From Bacillota bacterium (GTDB lineage: Bacteria; Bacillota; Clostridia; Christensenellales; CAG-138), in assembly GCA_016282255.1 (NCBI GenBank), contig JAEEKE010000135.1, positions 1-38,646 of the forward strand: a stretch of 38,646 bases of DNA. The letters are read 5' to 3'. The notes beneath the pieces were generated by a model, which was not told the DNA's origin, searched no databases, and saw nothing but the letters and a program-made list of their open reading frames with translations. Shown one piece after another: positions 17,586 to 24,569 of this stretch. Position 1 is the first letter of the stretch. Every line of letters starts with the position of its first letter. Made by a program: the position numbers and the translations under genes.

Positions 17586-17685
17586 TTATCAACAGACTTA
17601 TCCACATTATCCACAGGGTTTTCCACAAAGAAAAGGGCATAAACGCGGGTTTTTTGAAAAACAGCGTCGTAAGAGTTGCGGATAA
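17586..17685. other. DnaA-box cluster (candidate origin or DnaA-binding locus)
   Basis: Four boxes lie in tandem within 42 bases: TTATCAACA (17586-17594), TTATCCACA (17598-17606), TTATCCACA (17607-17615) and TTTTCCACA (17619-17627). Start-to-start spacing is 12, 9 and 12. A fifth, opposite-strand near match is TGCGGATAA (17677-17685). Two boxes match the bacterial DnaA consensus exactly. AT-rich tracts lie nearby (AATATATTG near 17404 and ATAATATATTTTTT at 17761-17774). The interval between divergent uraA and the XRE gene is otherwise non-coding. dnaA and dnaN are absent from the window. Confidence 0.75.
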
Positions 17686-17861
17686 CTTCAAAAACCGTCC
17701 TGAAAACGCCCCGTGAAGACCGCAGGAAAGGGTGTTCAAAAATGCGCACGGGGAGGGGCGATAATATATTTTTTAGGGGGCGGGGCAGGCGCTTTTCGGG
17801 GCGCGAAGGGTCCGCTTCATCATATTCGGAAGGCCGCTCGGGGAGGGGTGCAAACTGTCTC

Positions 17862-17890
17862 TTGAACTGCGGGCGCGGGCATGATATAAA
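17862..17890 (+). promoter_or_regulatory. Promoter of the XRE/sigma4 gene pair
   Basis: TTGAAC at 17862-17867 and TATAAA at 17885-17890 with a 17-base spacer, 34 bases before the start codon. Confidence 0.65.
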
Positions 17891-17923
17891 AAATCTGAAT
17901 CAAACTTGACGGAGGTATGCCCT

Positions 17924-18388
17924 ATGGAGATCGGCAGCAGGATAGCCGCGGCGCGGACGGCGGCGGGCTTGACGCAGCAGGAGCTTGCGGATAAGCTTTT
18001 CGTTTCGCGGCACCTTGTTTCGAAATGGGAGCAGGGCTTAAGGCGCCCCGATCTTAAGACCGCGGAGCTTATCGCAAGCGCGCTGTCCGTCCCCTGCGAT
18101 TCGATAATCAGCAGGGAGGAATGCGTTTTCGGCGAGCTTCAGGGCCTCATTCCGAAGGGGACGGAGCTTACCGTCGAGCGGCTTTCCGCGCTTATAAGCC
18201 GCTTCCTCAGGCAGCGCACGGAAACGGAATCCGATATCTTTATCAGCAGGTACTATCTTTTGCAAAGCTTTTCACAGATCGCCATGGCTCACGGCATGGG
18301 CGAGAACCAGGTCCGCAGCCGCCTTTCAAAGACGGTGAAGCGGCTCGGAGAATATTTGAAGGAGGAATGCGAAAATGACGGGCACTGA
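17924..18388 (+). CDS. Hybrid regulator: XRE helix-turn-helix plus sigma-70 region 4-like domain
   Basis: This is a 154-residue cytoplasmic protein. I chose ATG 17924 because GGAGG sits eight bases upstream. Residues 3-58 are a standard XRE-type DNA-binding domain (AAARTAAGLTQQELADKLFV, then SRHLVSKWEQGLRRPDLKT). After a linker, residues ~98-148 (ESDIFISRYYLLQSFSQIAM, then GENQVRSRLSKTVKRLGEYL) match the C-terminal region 4 of ECF-type sigma factors in Clostridia, with the usual RYY..SF.EIA..G....VRS.L..T...L pattern. No region 2 is present, so it should not initiate transcription alone as a normal sigma factor. It overlaps the next gene by 14 bases. The hybrid architecture and coupling suggest a regulator controlled by its membrane-bound neighbour. 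Confidence 0.85.
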   Translation: MEIGSRIAAARTAAGLTQQELADKLFVSRHLVSKWEQGLRRPDLKTAELIASALSVPCDSIISREECVFGELQGLIPKGTELTVERLSALISRFLRQRTETESDIFISRYYLLQSFSQIAMAHGMGENQVRSRLSKTVKRLGEYLKEECENDGH

Positions 18389-19367
18389 AATGTTCGACGC
18401 CATAGCGCACATAGATGATGACCTTATCGAAGGCTGCCTTGCCCGAATGAAGGCGCGCTCCTCCGCAGGTAGGGCGACCGCGGCCAATGCGGACCTCGGG
18501 GACGGCAAAAAACCCGCCGGAGTCGGAAGGACCCTGATCGTCTGCGCCGCGCTTGCTGCGGCGGTCGCTCTGGCGATTGGCCTGATCGCGCTCCTGCACA
18601 TAGGGGGCAAGAGCCCCGTGCCGATAGGGCCGGTCATCACCCCAGCGCCCGAAGAAACGCCCGCTCCGACAGAGACGCCCGTCCCGACCGAAACGCCTGT
18701 TCCGACAGCGACCCCCGAGCCGGAGCCGACGCTCGAACCGCTCGACATACCGTATTATTCGTATGAGGAACTGCTTTCAATGCTGAAAAACGGTTTCTTC
18801 GGCTCCTACGATTCCGATGGTTACTGGGCCTGCGACGCTTTGTCGGGCGGCGGCGGCGCCGGTCCGACGGGCTTTCTGCACTATTTCCCGGAAGCCGAAA
18901 ATGCAAAGCGGATAAGGGATGAAAGCTGCTTCTACTATATGATGGATACCGAAAACGATACCAGGATCTTCATTTTCTACGATGATCATAATGATTTCCG
19001 AGGTTATGCGGGTTATCCGGTGTTTGTCTGCACGCCCCTCGAACATGAAGCTTTCGCTTCGCTCGAGATAGGCGATCCGATCGAGTCGATCGGAGAAGTG
19101 GATCCCTCGTTCCCGCTGCATTACAGAGCAATAATCGAAAGGCAAAAGCTTCCCGAAAACCCCCATGTGTTTGAAGTTTGGCCTTCCGAGCACACCTATT
19201 CGACCCTTCACTATCTCACCGACGGCGTGCTCCGCATCGACTATGGCCTTGACGAGGCCGGCGACGTCGTGATCAAGGCCATGACCTACGGCGCGGACTG
19301 GAAGCTCGCCAACGCCGGCGGCGTCATCATCGATTACCGCATACTTCCCGGGGATCTCGATTTCTGA
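18375..19367 (+). CDS. Single-pass membrane protein resembling an anti-sigma factor
   Basis: This 330-residue protein starts inside the end of the XRE/sigma4 gene, with AAGGAGG upstream of its ATG. The cytoplasmic N-terminus (MTGTEMFDAIAHIDDDLIEG) resembles the short N-terminal motif of proteins encoded directly after ECF-like sigma factors in Clostridia. One transmembrane helix follows (about residues 53-76), then a Thr/Pro/Glu linker (about 85-125), then an extracellular domain of about 200 residues without a recognised family. By position and topology I infer that it controls the upstream regulator in response to an envelope or external signal. There is no ZAS or RsgI zinc motif, so this is not proven by sequence. 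Confidence 0.75.
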   Translation: MTGTEMFDAIAHIDDDLIEGCLARMKARSSAGRATAANADLGDGKKPAGVGRTLIVCAALAAAVALAIGLIALLHIGGKSPVPIGPVITPAPEETPAPTETPVPTETPVPTATPEPEPTLEPLDIPYYSYEELLSMLKNGFFGSYDSDGYWACDALSGGGGAGPTGFLHYFPEAENAKRIRDESCFYYMMDTENDTRIFIFYDDHNDFRGYAGYPVFVCTPLEHEAFASLEIGDPIESIGEVDPSFPLHYRAIIERQKLPENPHVFEVWPSEHTYSTLHYLTDGVLRIDYGLDEAGDVVIKAMTYGADWKLANAGGVIIDYRILPGDLDF

Positions 19368-19454
19368 TCCCGGCTCCGAAAAACGCCCCGCTTCGGCGTA
19401 TCCTTATACGGATGCGCCGTTTACGGAGGCGCAGCATAAAGCTGCATAAAAAAC

Positions 19455-19502
19455 TGACCCACCGTGACAGCTTTCTCGGTCGGAAAGCGTCATAGTGGGT
19501 CA
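19455..19502. repeat. Long imperfect hairpin after the membrane-protein gene
   Basis: TGACCCAC ... TGAC-A-GCTTTC, loop TCGGTCG, then GAAAGC-GTCA ... GTGGGTCA: 18 pairs with short internal bulges. The downstream T-content is low, so it is not a classical terminator. It could be an RNA element or a small non-autonomous repeat. Confidence 0.6.
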
Positions 19503-19553
19503 TTCTCTGTCAAGTGCATGAAATGGGCGGGATCGACCGCATTCGCCCGCAGC

Positions 19554-19632
19554 CCGGCGAAGCCGGATTCAGCTTGCGAAGCAAATTTAGCCGGGCAATG
19601 CCCGATTTAGCTCGCCGCAGGCGAAATTAGCT
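19554..19632. repeat. Second hairpin/ATTTAGC-core array
   Basis: Alternating 11-13-base palindromes and 7-base cores. CCGGC-GAA-GCCGG is followed by ATTCAGC, TTGC-GAA-GCAA by ATTTAGC, CGGGC-AAT-GCCCG by ATTTAGC, and TCGCC-GCA-GGCGA by AATTAGCT. The unit is about 18-20 bases. The last core touches the stop codon of the DUF2974 gene. It has the same design as 11467-11672 but different hairpin sequences. Confidence 0.85.
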
Positions 19633-20750
19633 TATTTCTCCTGCACCATGCGCACCATGCCGAGCTTTGCGCTCTTTAGCAGAAGGCGCAGGCAGTAGTT
19701 TATGTCCTGCCGGGTCTGCTCGTCGAGGCTGCGGATCGAGAGGATGATCTTCCTCAGGCTCGAATACTTGTTGCGCCCGATATCGCGCAGCGTGCTCGCG
19801 TCGGTATCCTTGAGGATCTGATAGACCGCGTCGCAGAACTTCTCGCGGCGGTCGGGCGGCAGCTCGGTCATCCAGCCCTTGAGCGTGTAGTCCACGAAGC
19901 GGCTCGCGTTCGTGACCGACTCGACCTGTATAAAGCCGCTGCGGTCGAGCTCCCACGAGGCCGTGTCGTGCTGGCGGAGGTTCTGCCCCCTGCTCTTGAC
20001 GATCGTGTATTTCTCCTCGTGCTCGAGCAGCATGCCGACGACCGAGGACTGGGGCACGAGCGTGCTGAGCTTGGGCGAGATGCGCCTGTAGCCGGGGGCG
20101 GAGATGACGCTCCCGTCAAAGCCCGGCCCGTCGAAATTGTAGACGCGCTCGATCAGGTCCTGCACGCCTTCGGATGCGAACGCCGCCGAATAGACCGCGA
20201 GGTTGCCGCCCTTGGAGTGGCCGCCCACGATGAAGCGCACTTCTTTTTCGCCGTCCGCGAGCTGCAGCGCGATGCGCACCGCGTTCTCAAGGTATTTCAC
20301 GGCCTGCTTCTGCGCGGGAACGGGGGAGACGAAGCTCATATTGAGGTCCTCCTTCCAGCCCACGAGCGTGTTGTCGGTGCCGCGGAAGGCGAGGAAATAA
20401 AGCTCCGGCGCGACGCGGCAGGCGACGGCCGCGAACTGGGTCTCGCTCTCCTCGTCGAAAACGTTGACGTAGTATAGGAACTCCAGCGGCCTAAAGCGCT
20501 CCGCGCCCTGCATGGCGCTGAGGAGGTTGAGCTGGTTCTTCGTCAGCTTGAGCGCCCCCGCTTCGTGCTTGATGAGAAGCGTTGAGGCGACCTGCTCGAA
20601 GGGCACGGGCACGAACGCCTTCTGCCCCATCACGCCCTCGAAGGGCAGGTAGGCGAGGCGCGCGGCGATCATCGCGTCGATCTCGTTGAACGGGGCCACG
20701 CCGAAGGGCACGTCGCCGCGCCAGGCAAGGTAATCGTAAAGGTTTGCCAT
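19632..20750 (-). CDS. DUF2974 (Mbeg1-like) alpha/beta-hydrolase
   Basis: This 372-residue protein of the DUF2974/Mbeg1-like family (PF11187) is related to class 3 lipases. Visible features are LYFLAFRGTDNTLVGWKEDL, the nucleophile elbow GGHSKGG with Ser 179, and YNFDGPGFD with a plausible catalytic Asp. The N-terminal MANLYDYLAWRGDVPF is typical of the family start, so I use ATG 20750 with GGAG a few bases upstream rather than a longer N-terminus. There is no signal peptide, so it is probably cytoplasmic. A lipase or esterase activity is inferred; substrates are unknown. Its stop codon abuts the hairpin/core array, leaving no ordinary terminator. Confidence 0.87.
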   Translation of the reverse strand: MANLYDYLAWRGDVPFGVAPFNEIDAMIAARLAYLPFEGVMGQKAFVPVPFEQVASTLLIKHEAGALKLTKNQLNLLSAMQGAERFRPLEFLYYVNVFDEESETQFAAVACRVAPELYFLAFRGTDNTLVGWKEDLNMSFVSPVPAQKQAVKYLENAVRIALQLADGEKEVRFIVGGHSKGGNLAVYSAAFASEGVQDLIERVYNFDGPGFDGSVISAPGYRRISPKLSTLVPQSSVVGMLLEHEEKYTIVKSRGQNLRQHDTASWELDRSGFIQVESVTNASRFVDYTLKGWMTELPPDRREKFCDAVYQILKDTDASTLRDIGRNKYSSLRKIILSIRSLDEQTRQDINYCLRLLLKSAKLGMVRMVQEK

Positions 20751-20797
20751 TGGTTTTCTCCATTCGCACGGCCCGGCGGCCGCGCAGCGGTCTCGAG

Positions 20798-20806
20798 TCA
20801 TTATAC
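20798..20806 (-). promoter_or_regulatory. Extended -10 promoter of the DUF2974 gene
   Basis: On the minus strand TGG-TATAAT (TATAAT at 20803-20798). The -35 region is weak. Confidence 0.55.
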
Positions 20807-20874
20807 CACAGTTTCCCCTGTTTTGCACGGCTTCGCCCCCGGAAAACGCGCCGGGCGACGCCTCTCCGACAATG

Positions 20875-20897
20875 AAAAAACGGCCTTTTCGGCCGTT
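20875..20897 (-). terminator. Rho-independent terminator after the ArsR-type regulator gene
   Basis: Read on the minus strand, AACGGCC ... GGCCGTT is followed by a run of T. Confidence 0.8.
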
Positions 20898-20914
20898 CCC
20901 GGAGCGTTTTCGGC

Positions 20915-22063
20915 TTATTCCTCCCCTTCCTCCGGTTCATCGTGGTCGTCGGGATCGCCGGGCTTCCAGCCGTCGGTCAGATAATCGCGCAGGGAGGTCA
21001 GCTTTTCGTAAACGGTCTTCTTGTTCATGGTGTAGAGCATGCGGTATTCGGTTACATGACAGTTAACGAATCCGATCGAAAGTAGCTTTTCTAGGTGATA
21101 ATACATTGTATTGCGCGTGCAATGAAGCAAATCAGCGAGCTCTTGTCCGTAAGAATAGTGATTTCTGATATGATGCAGGGCCTGCAGCCTGGTTTCATCG
21201 CTGAGAAGCTTTAGCATATGCACATAAACCTTCATCTCGCTTTGTTGGGAACGAAACAGAATTACTCTGTAGACAAGTATTCCGAGAAACAAGAATAGCG
21301 GATTCGATTTGTTGTGATTGACTATGTATGATACTCCGTTGAATGTGAACAAAGAAGGATAGATAATGAATCGGTCAAGCTCATTTGACTTGAACTCAAT
21401 GCCTAGCATGCCGATTGCTTCCAAACTGTTTTTGCGTGCTAAAAACAACTCACGTTCTTGATGTATGAGTTCATTAAAGCCTCTGCTGCGTTCGGAAATG
21501 AATTCCGTTATGCTCTCGACTAAACCACGCAGTTTTTCAAAGTGTTTCATCGGGTTTGTGGCTATATCCAGCAAATCCCATCTATCCTGTGAATGGATAA
21601 ATGTTTTATCAAGAAGTTCCATAAAACTTCCGAGATCCGGGCTTTTGCCAGTCGGTTCAATGTTGCTTTCTCTCGATACCGTATCGTAAAGGCTTGAAAT
21701 TATCATTGAAATCGGAGCATTGCTGTATGAAGCTGATAATCCGTCAAAATCGAGAGATCCTGAATAATCTAAAAGTGGCGTCAGTAATGCGAACCCAAGC
21801 GAAAGAGAAAACTCCCCCGGCTGTTCTTCTCGGAACTCAAGAGGTTTGAAATAATGACACATGAGCTCATCCGGAATAAACGTCGCATCCAGCTCGCGTT
21901 CAAGATCTGCAATTCTAACAAAATACGCCCAATAGTCATCGCTCATATTGTAGTTGGCTGGCTGAATTGCGGCTATTCTATCGCTCGTTCTGTTTTTCGT
22001 AAACCGCTGCGTCAAATATACGAACGCTTCGAAAAAGGGATTTATTTCAGTAGAATACTGCAC
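20915..22063 (-). CDS. ArsR-type winged-helix regulator with long N-terminal domain
   Basis: This 382-residue protein has a C-terminal winged helix (about residues 285-360: KLLSDETRLQALHHIRNHYS, then GQELADLLHCTRNTMYYHLE) of the ArsR/HTH_5 type. It is preceded by ~280 residues without a recognised domain. Most of the gene is AT-rich (from about 21050 on), while its last ~45 codons, including an acidic tail, have the GC-rich composition of the host. The start is GTG 22063 with GGAGC about ten bases upstream. It is divergent from the LRR-dockerin gene with back-to-back promoters, so I infer it may control that gene and itself. The effector is unknown; no Cys-rich metal site is obvious. Confidence 0.8.
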   Translation of the reverse strand: MQYSTEINPFFEAFVYLTQRFTKNRTSDRIAAIQPANYNMSDDYWAYFVRIADLERELDATFIPDELMCHYFKPLEFREEQPGEFSLSLGFALLTPLLDYSGSLDFDGLSASYSNAPISMIISSLYDTVSRESNIEPTGKSPDLGSFMELLDKTFIHSQDRWDLLDIATNPMKHFEKLRGLVESITEFISERSRGFNELIHQERELFLARKNSLEAIGMLGIEFKSNELDRFIIYPSLFTFNGVSYIVNHNKSNPLFLFLGILVYRVILFRSQQSEMKVYVHMLKLLSDETRLQALHHIRNHYSYGQELADLLHCTRNTMYYHLEKLLSIGFVNCHVTEYRMLYTMNKKTVYEKLTSLRDYLTDGWKPGDPDDHDEPEEGEE

Positions 22064-22094
22064 AACTTAATTGCTCCTTTCACTGCTTGCTGGT

Positions 22095-22123
22095 ATTGTA
22101 CAGCAAAATGGCAACAAATTCAA
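22095..22123 (-). promoter_or_regulatory. Promoter of the ArsR-type regulator
   Basis: On the minus strand TTGAAT (22123-22118) and TACAAT (22100-22095) with a 17-base spacer. Confidence 0.65.
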
Positions 22124-22134
22124 GAAAAAAGTTC

Positions 22135-22163
22135 TTGACAATATAATATAGATGTGATATAAA
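22135..22163 (+). promoter_or_regulatory. Promoter of the LRR-dockerin gene
   Basis: TTGACA at 22135-22140 and TATAAA at 22158-22163 with a 17-base spacer, only ~12 bases from the -35 of the divergent regulator gene. Confidence 0.75.
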
Positions 22164-22247
22164 TAAAGCACGATGAGCATCACGCATGATTTCGAAAGGC
22201 CTGTGTGTGCCATCTTTCACGAAGAAAAAGAAACTGGAGGAAAGAAA

Positions 22248-23528
22248 ATGAAAAACAAGATCCTAAGCGCGTTCATAGCCCTGCTTCTTCTGTTTACTGT
22301 TGCACCGAGAATAAATGCGGTTAATGCAACAGATTGGACTGTACCAGAGGGATACAATGAAAATGATTATAATAAAGCCGCTGCATTTCTTGAGCAAACA
22401 GATCCTAGTGGGATCAAGAACGGAGAAAGACTCTCTCCCGATTATGATGTGAATAATCCGGAGACATGGACGAATAATGCAGAAAGCAGAATAGGATTTG
22501 ATGAATATCAAGGCGAAATGAGGATAGTTCAATTTACAACAGCTGCTATGAATTTATACGGGGTACTTGACTTAACGGAATGCGATGCACTGGTATATGT
22601 ATGTGTTCACGGAAACAGGCTGACGGAACTCCTGATCTCAGGGGCTTCAATTTTGCACATTGACTGCGCCGAAAATCAATTAACCGAAATAGATTTATCG
22701 GACTGCCCTGCTCTTGAATGGTTTGACGCCGGGCAGAACCTTTTTAAAGAACTTGATTTCTCAGTATGCCCGAGTATTAATGCTATCACCTGCCACGCAG
22801 GCCAACTCGAGGAAATAAACCTATCTAACTGTCCCAATCTGACGTCGTTATGGGCATACTACAATTCGCTTACGGAACTTGATCTTAAAGGATGTCCGAA
22901 CTTGGTAGATTGCTATTGTGACTACAACAATTTAAACATTGTTGATGTAAGCAATTGCACTATGCTGCGATACTTTTGTTGTGGCTACAACAATTTGACA
23001 GAGCTCGACGTTTCGCACTGCCCGGAACTCATTCAGCTATATACGCAAGGCAATCCAATATCGGAACTTGACTTGAGCAATAATCCTTCACTTCCTCTTG
23101 ATCTTGTAAGGGCATCCGGGGACGGCACGATCGGTTATTTCTTTGAGGACGGTTGGCAAGGTATTCAGTCAATAGTATATGCTCAGCCGAATGAAGGGAG
23201 CGCTTTCAAAGACGCCGAGTTCCTCGGTTGGTACAATGATTCGGGGGAGCTGTTATCGACCAGTCTTGAATACAACTTCTCGAGTGTTATAAACTCCGAG
23301 ACCGTGCTTATCGCCCGCTTCTCCGGCGGAGCGGAGCCAGTGCTTCCCGGTGATATCGATATGAACGGCGAAGTTGCGGTATCGGATGCGATCCTCGCTT
23401 TGCGCGCGGCAATGGGCATATACGAGCTGAACGCCGAAGAATTCGTGGCCGGCGATATGGACGGCAGCGGCTCCGTCACCGTTTCGGACGCGGTGCTGAT
23501 CCTGCGCACGGCCATGGGCATCGCATAA
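22248..23528 (+). CDS. Internalin-like secreted LRR protein with C-terminal dockerin
   Basis: This is a 426-residue secreted protein. ATG 22248 has GGAGG seven bases upstream. It has a signal peptide (MKNKILSAFIALLLLFTV, cleavage near residue 24). About nine leucine-rich repeats of 20-22 residues (NxLTELDLSxCPxL) span residues ~95-285. A segment ending EFLGWYNDSGELLS...LIARF resembles the InlB B-repeat/Flg_new fold. The dockerin consists of GDIDMNGEVAVSDAILALRA and GDMDGSGSVTVSDAVLILRT. The architecture suggests an adhesin or binding protein displayed through a cohesin. The LRR part is AT-rich while the dockerin-coding end (after ~23300) is GC-rich, suggesting the two parts have different histories. 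Confidence 0.88.
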   Translation: MKNKILSAFIALLLLFTVAPRINAVNATDWTVPEGYNENDYNKAAAFLEQTDPSGIKNGERLSPDYDVNNPETWTNNAESRIGFDEYQGEMRIVQFTTAAMNLYGVLDLTECDALVYVCVHGNRLTELLISGASILHIDCAENQLTEIDLSDCPALEWFDAGQNLFKELDFSVCPSINAITCHAGQLEEINLSNCPNLTSLWAYYNSLTELDLKGCPNLVDCYCDYNNLNIVDVSNCTMLRYFCCGYNNLTELDVSHCPELIQLYTQGNPISELDLSNNPSLPLDLVRASGDGTIGYFFEDGWQGIQSIVYAQPNEGSAFKDAEFLGWYNDSGELLSTSLEYNFSSVINSETVLIARFSGGAEPVLPGDIDMNGEVAVSDAILALRAAMGIYELNAEEFVAGDMDGSGSVTVSDAVLILRTAMGIA

Positions 23529-23555
23529 GAGCGGGGATCTGCCTTTCTGTTTACG

Positions 23556-23582
23556 AAAAGACGGCTTTCGGGCCGTCTTTTC
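23556..23582 (+). terminator. Rho-independent terminator after the LRR-dockerin gene
   Basis: Stem AAAAGACGGC / GCCGTCTTTT around TTTCGG, ending in TTTT. Confidence 0.85.
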
Positions 23583-23693
23583 ATGCGCCTGCGAACGGCG
23601 GGGCCGCCCTTGCCGAAGCTGCCTTTCACCCTTTCCCCTTCCGCCGCATACTGTGTTGGTATCGGGGGCAAGTCCCCCTTTGGGGAGGGAAAA

Positions 23694-24569
23694 ATGGCAG
23701 ACGGCATTCTCGGGGCGGCGCCCCCGGATACGGTAAGATCGAATGAAAAAACGGAGCCGGTGCAGCCCGCGGCGGAGCTTGAAAACGTCCGCCTCCGCTA
23801 TCACGAGCCGGGGGGCGAGACCGAGGCCGTGGGCGGCGTCTCGTTCACGGTGAAGAAGGGCGAGTTCGTCTCGCTGGTCGGGCCCTCGGGCTGCGGGAAG
23901 ACGAGCATCCTGTCGATGCTTGCGGGGGTGGTCAGGCCCTCAAGCGGCAGCGTTTCGGTTTTGGGCAGCCCGCCGGACCCGCGCGCGAACGCGACGGGCT
24001 ATATGCTGCAGCGGGACCATCTGCTCGACTGGCGCACGATAGAGGACAACGCCCTGCTCGGGCTCGAGGTCAAGGGCAGGCTGAACGCTTCGACCCGCGC
24101 CTACGCGCTCGGGCTGCTCGACAAATGCGGCCTGTCGGATTTTCGGCGGCACTACCCCAGGCAGCTCTCGGGCGGGATGCGGCAGAAGGCGGCGCTGGTG
24201 CGCACGCTCGCGTTCTCGCCGGGGCTGCTCCTGCTCGACGAGCCGTTCTCCGCGCTCGATTATCAGACGCGGCTGCTGCTCGAGGGCGAGGTCTGGTCGA
24301 TCATCCGCGGCGCGGGCTGCACGGCCGTGCTCGTGACGCACGATATCTCCGAGGCGATCGCGCTCAGCGACCGCGTGCTCGTGTTCACGGGGCGCCCCGC
24401 AAGGCTCAAGCGGGATATCAGAATAGAGCTCCTGCGCGGCGGCGAGCCGGCGGAGCCCTTTGAAAGAAGGGGCATGGAGCGGTTCAACGAATATTTCGAC
24501 CTGATCTGGGGCGAGCTGGAAGGGGGCGCGGGCGGTGAAAACAGCCGTAAAGGCGAACAGGCGGACTGA
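23694..24569 (+). CDS. ABC importer ATP-binding protein (SsuB/TauB/ThiZ-like)
   Basis: This is a 291-residue cytoplasmic ATPase. ATG 23694 has GGGAGGG five bases upstream. Motifs are Walker A GPSGCGKTS, Q-loop GYMLQRDHLLDWRTIEDN, signature LSGGMRQKAALVRTL, Walker B LLLLDEPFSALD and H-loop VLVTHDISEAIALSD. The DHLLDWRTI.DN and EAI.LSDRV signatures place it with the nitrate/sulfonate/taurine/thiamine-precursor importers. It overlaps the permease gene by 35 bases. The usual substrate-binding protein gene is absent on both sides. No TPP riboswitch or other leader was recognised, so the substrate is not assigned. Confidence 0.9.
   Translation: MADGILGAAPPDTVRSNEKTEPVQPAAELENVRLRYHEPGGETEAVGGVSFTVKKGEFVSLVGPSGCGKTSILSMLAGVVRPSSGSVSVLGSPPDPRANATGYMLQRDHLLDWRTIEDNALLGLEVKGRLNASTRAYALGLLDKCGLSDFRRHYPRQLSGGMRQKAALVRTLAFSPGLLLLDEPFSALDYQTRLLLEGEVWSIIRGAGCTAVLVTHDISEAIALSDRVLVFTGRPARLKRDIRIELLRGGEPAEPFERRGMERFNEYFDLIWGELEGGAGGENSRKGEQAD

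Noticed and set aside
23583-23693. TPP riboswitch or longer N-terminus for the importer ATPase
   Set aside because: No CTGAGA-type TPP core is present. The ribosome site GGGAGGG points to ATG 23694, and the upstream frame codes for non-conserved sequence.
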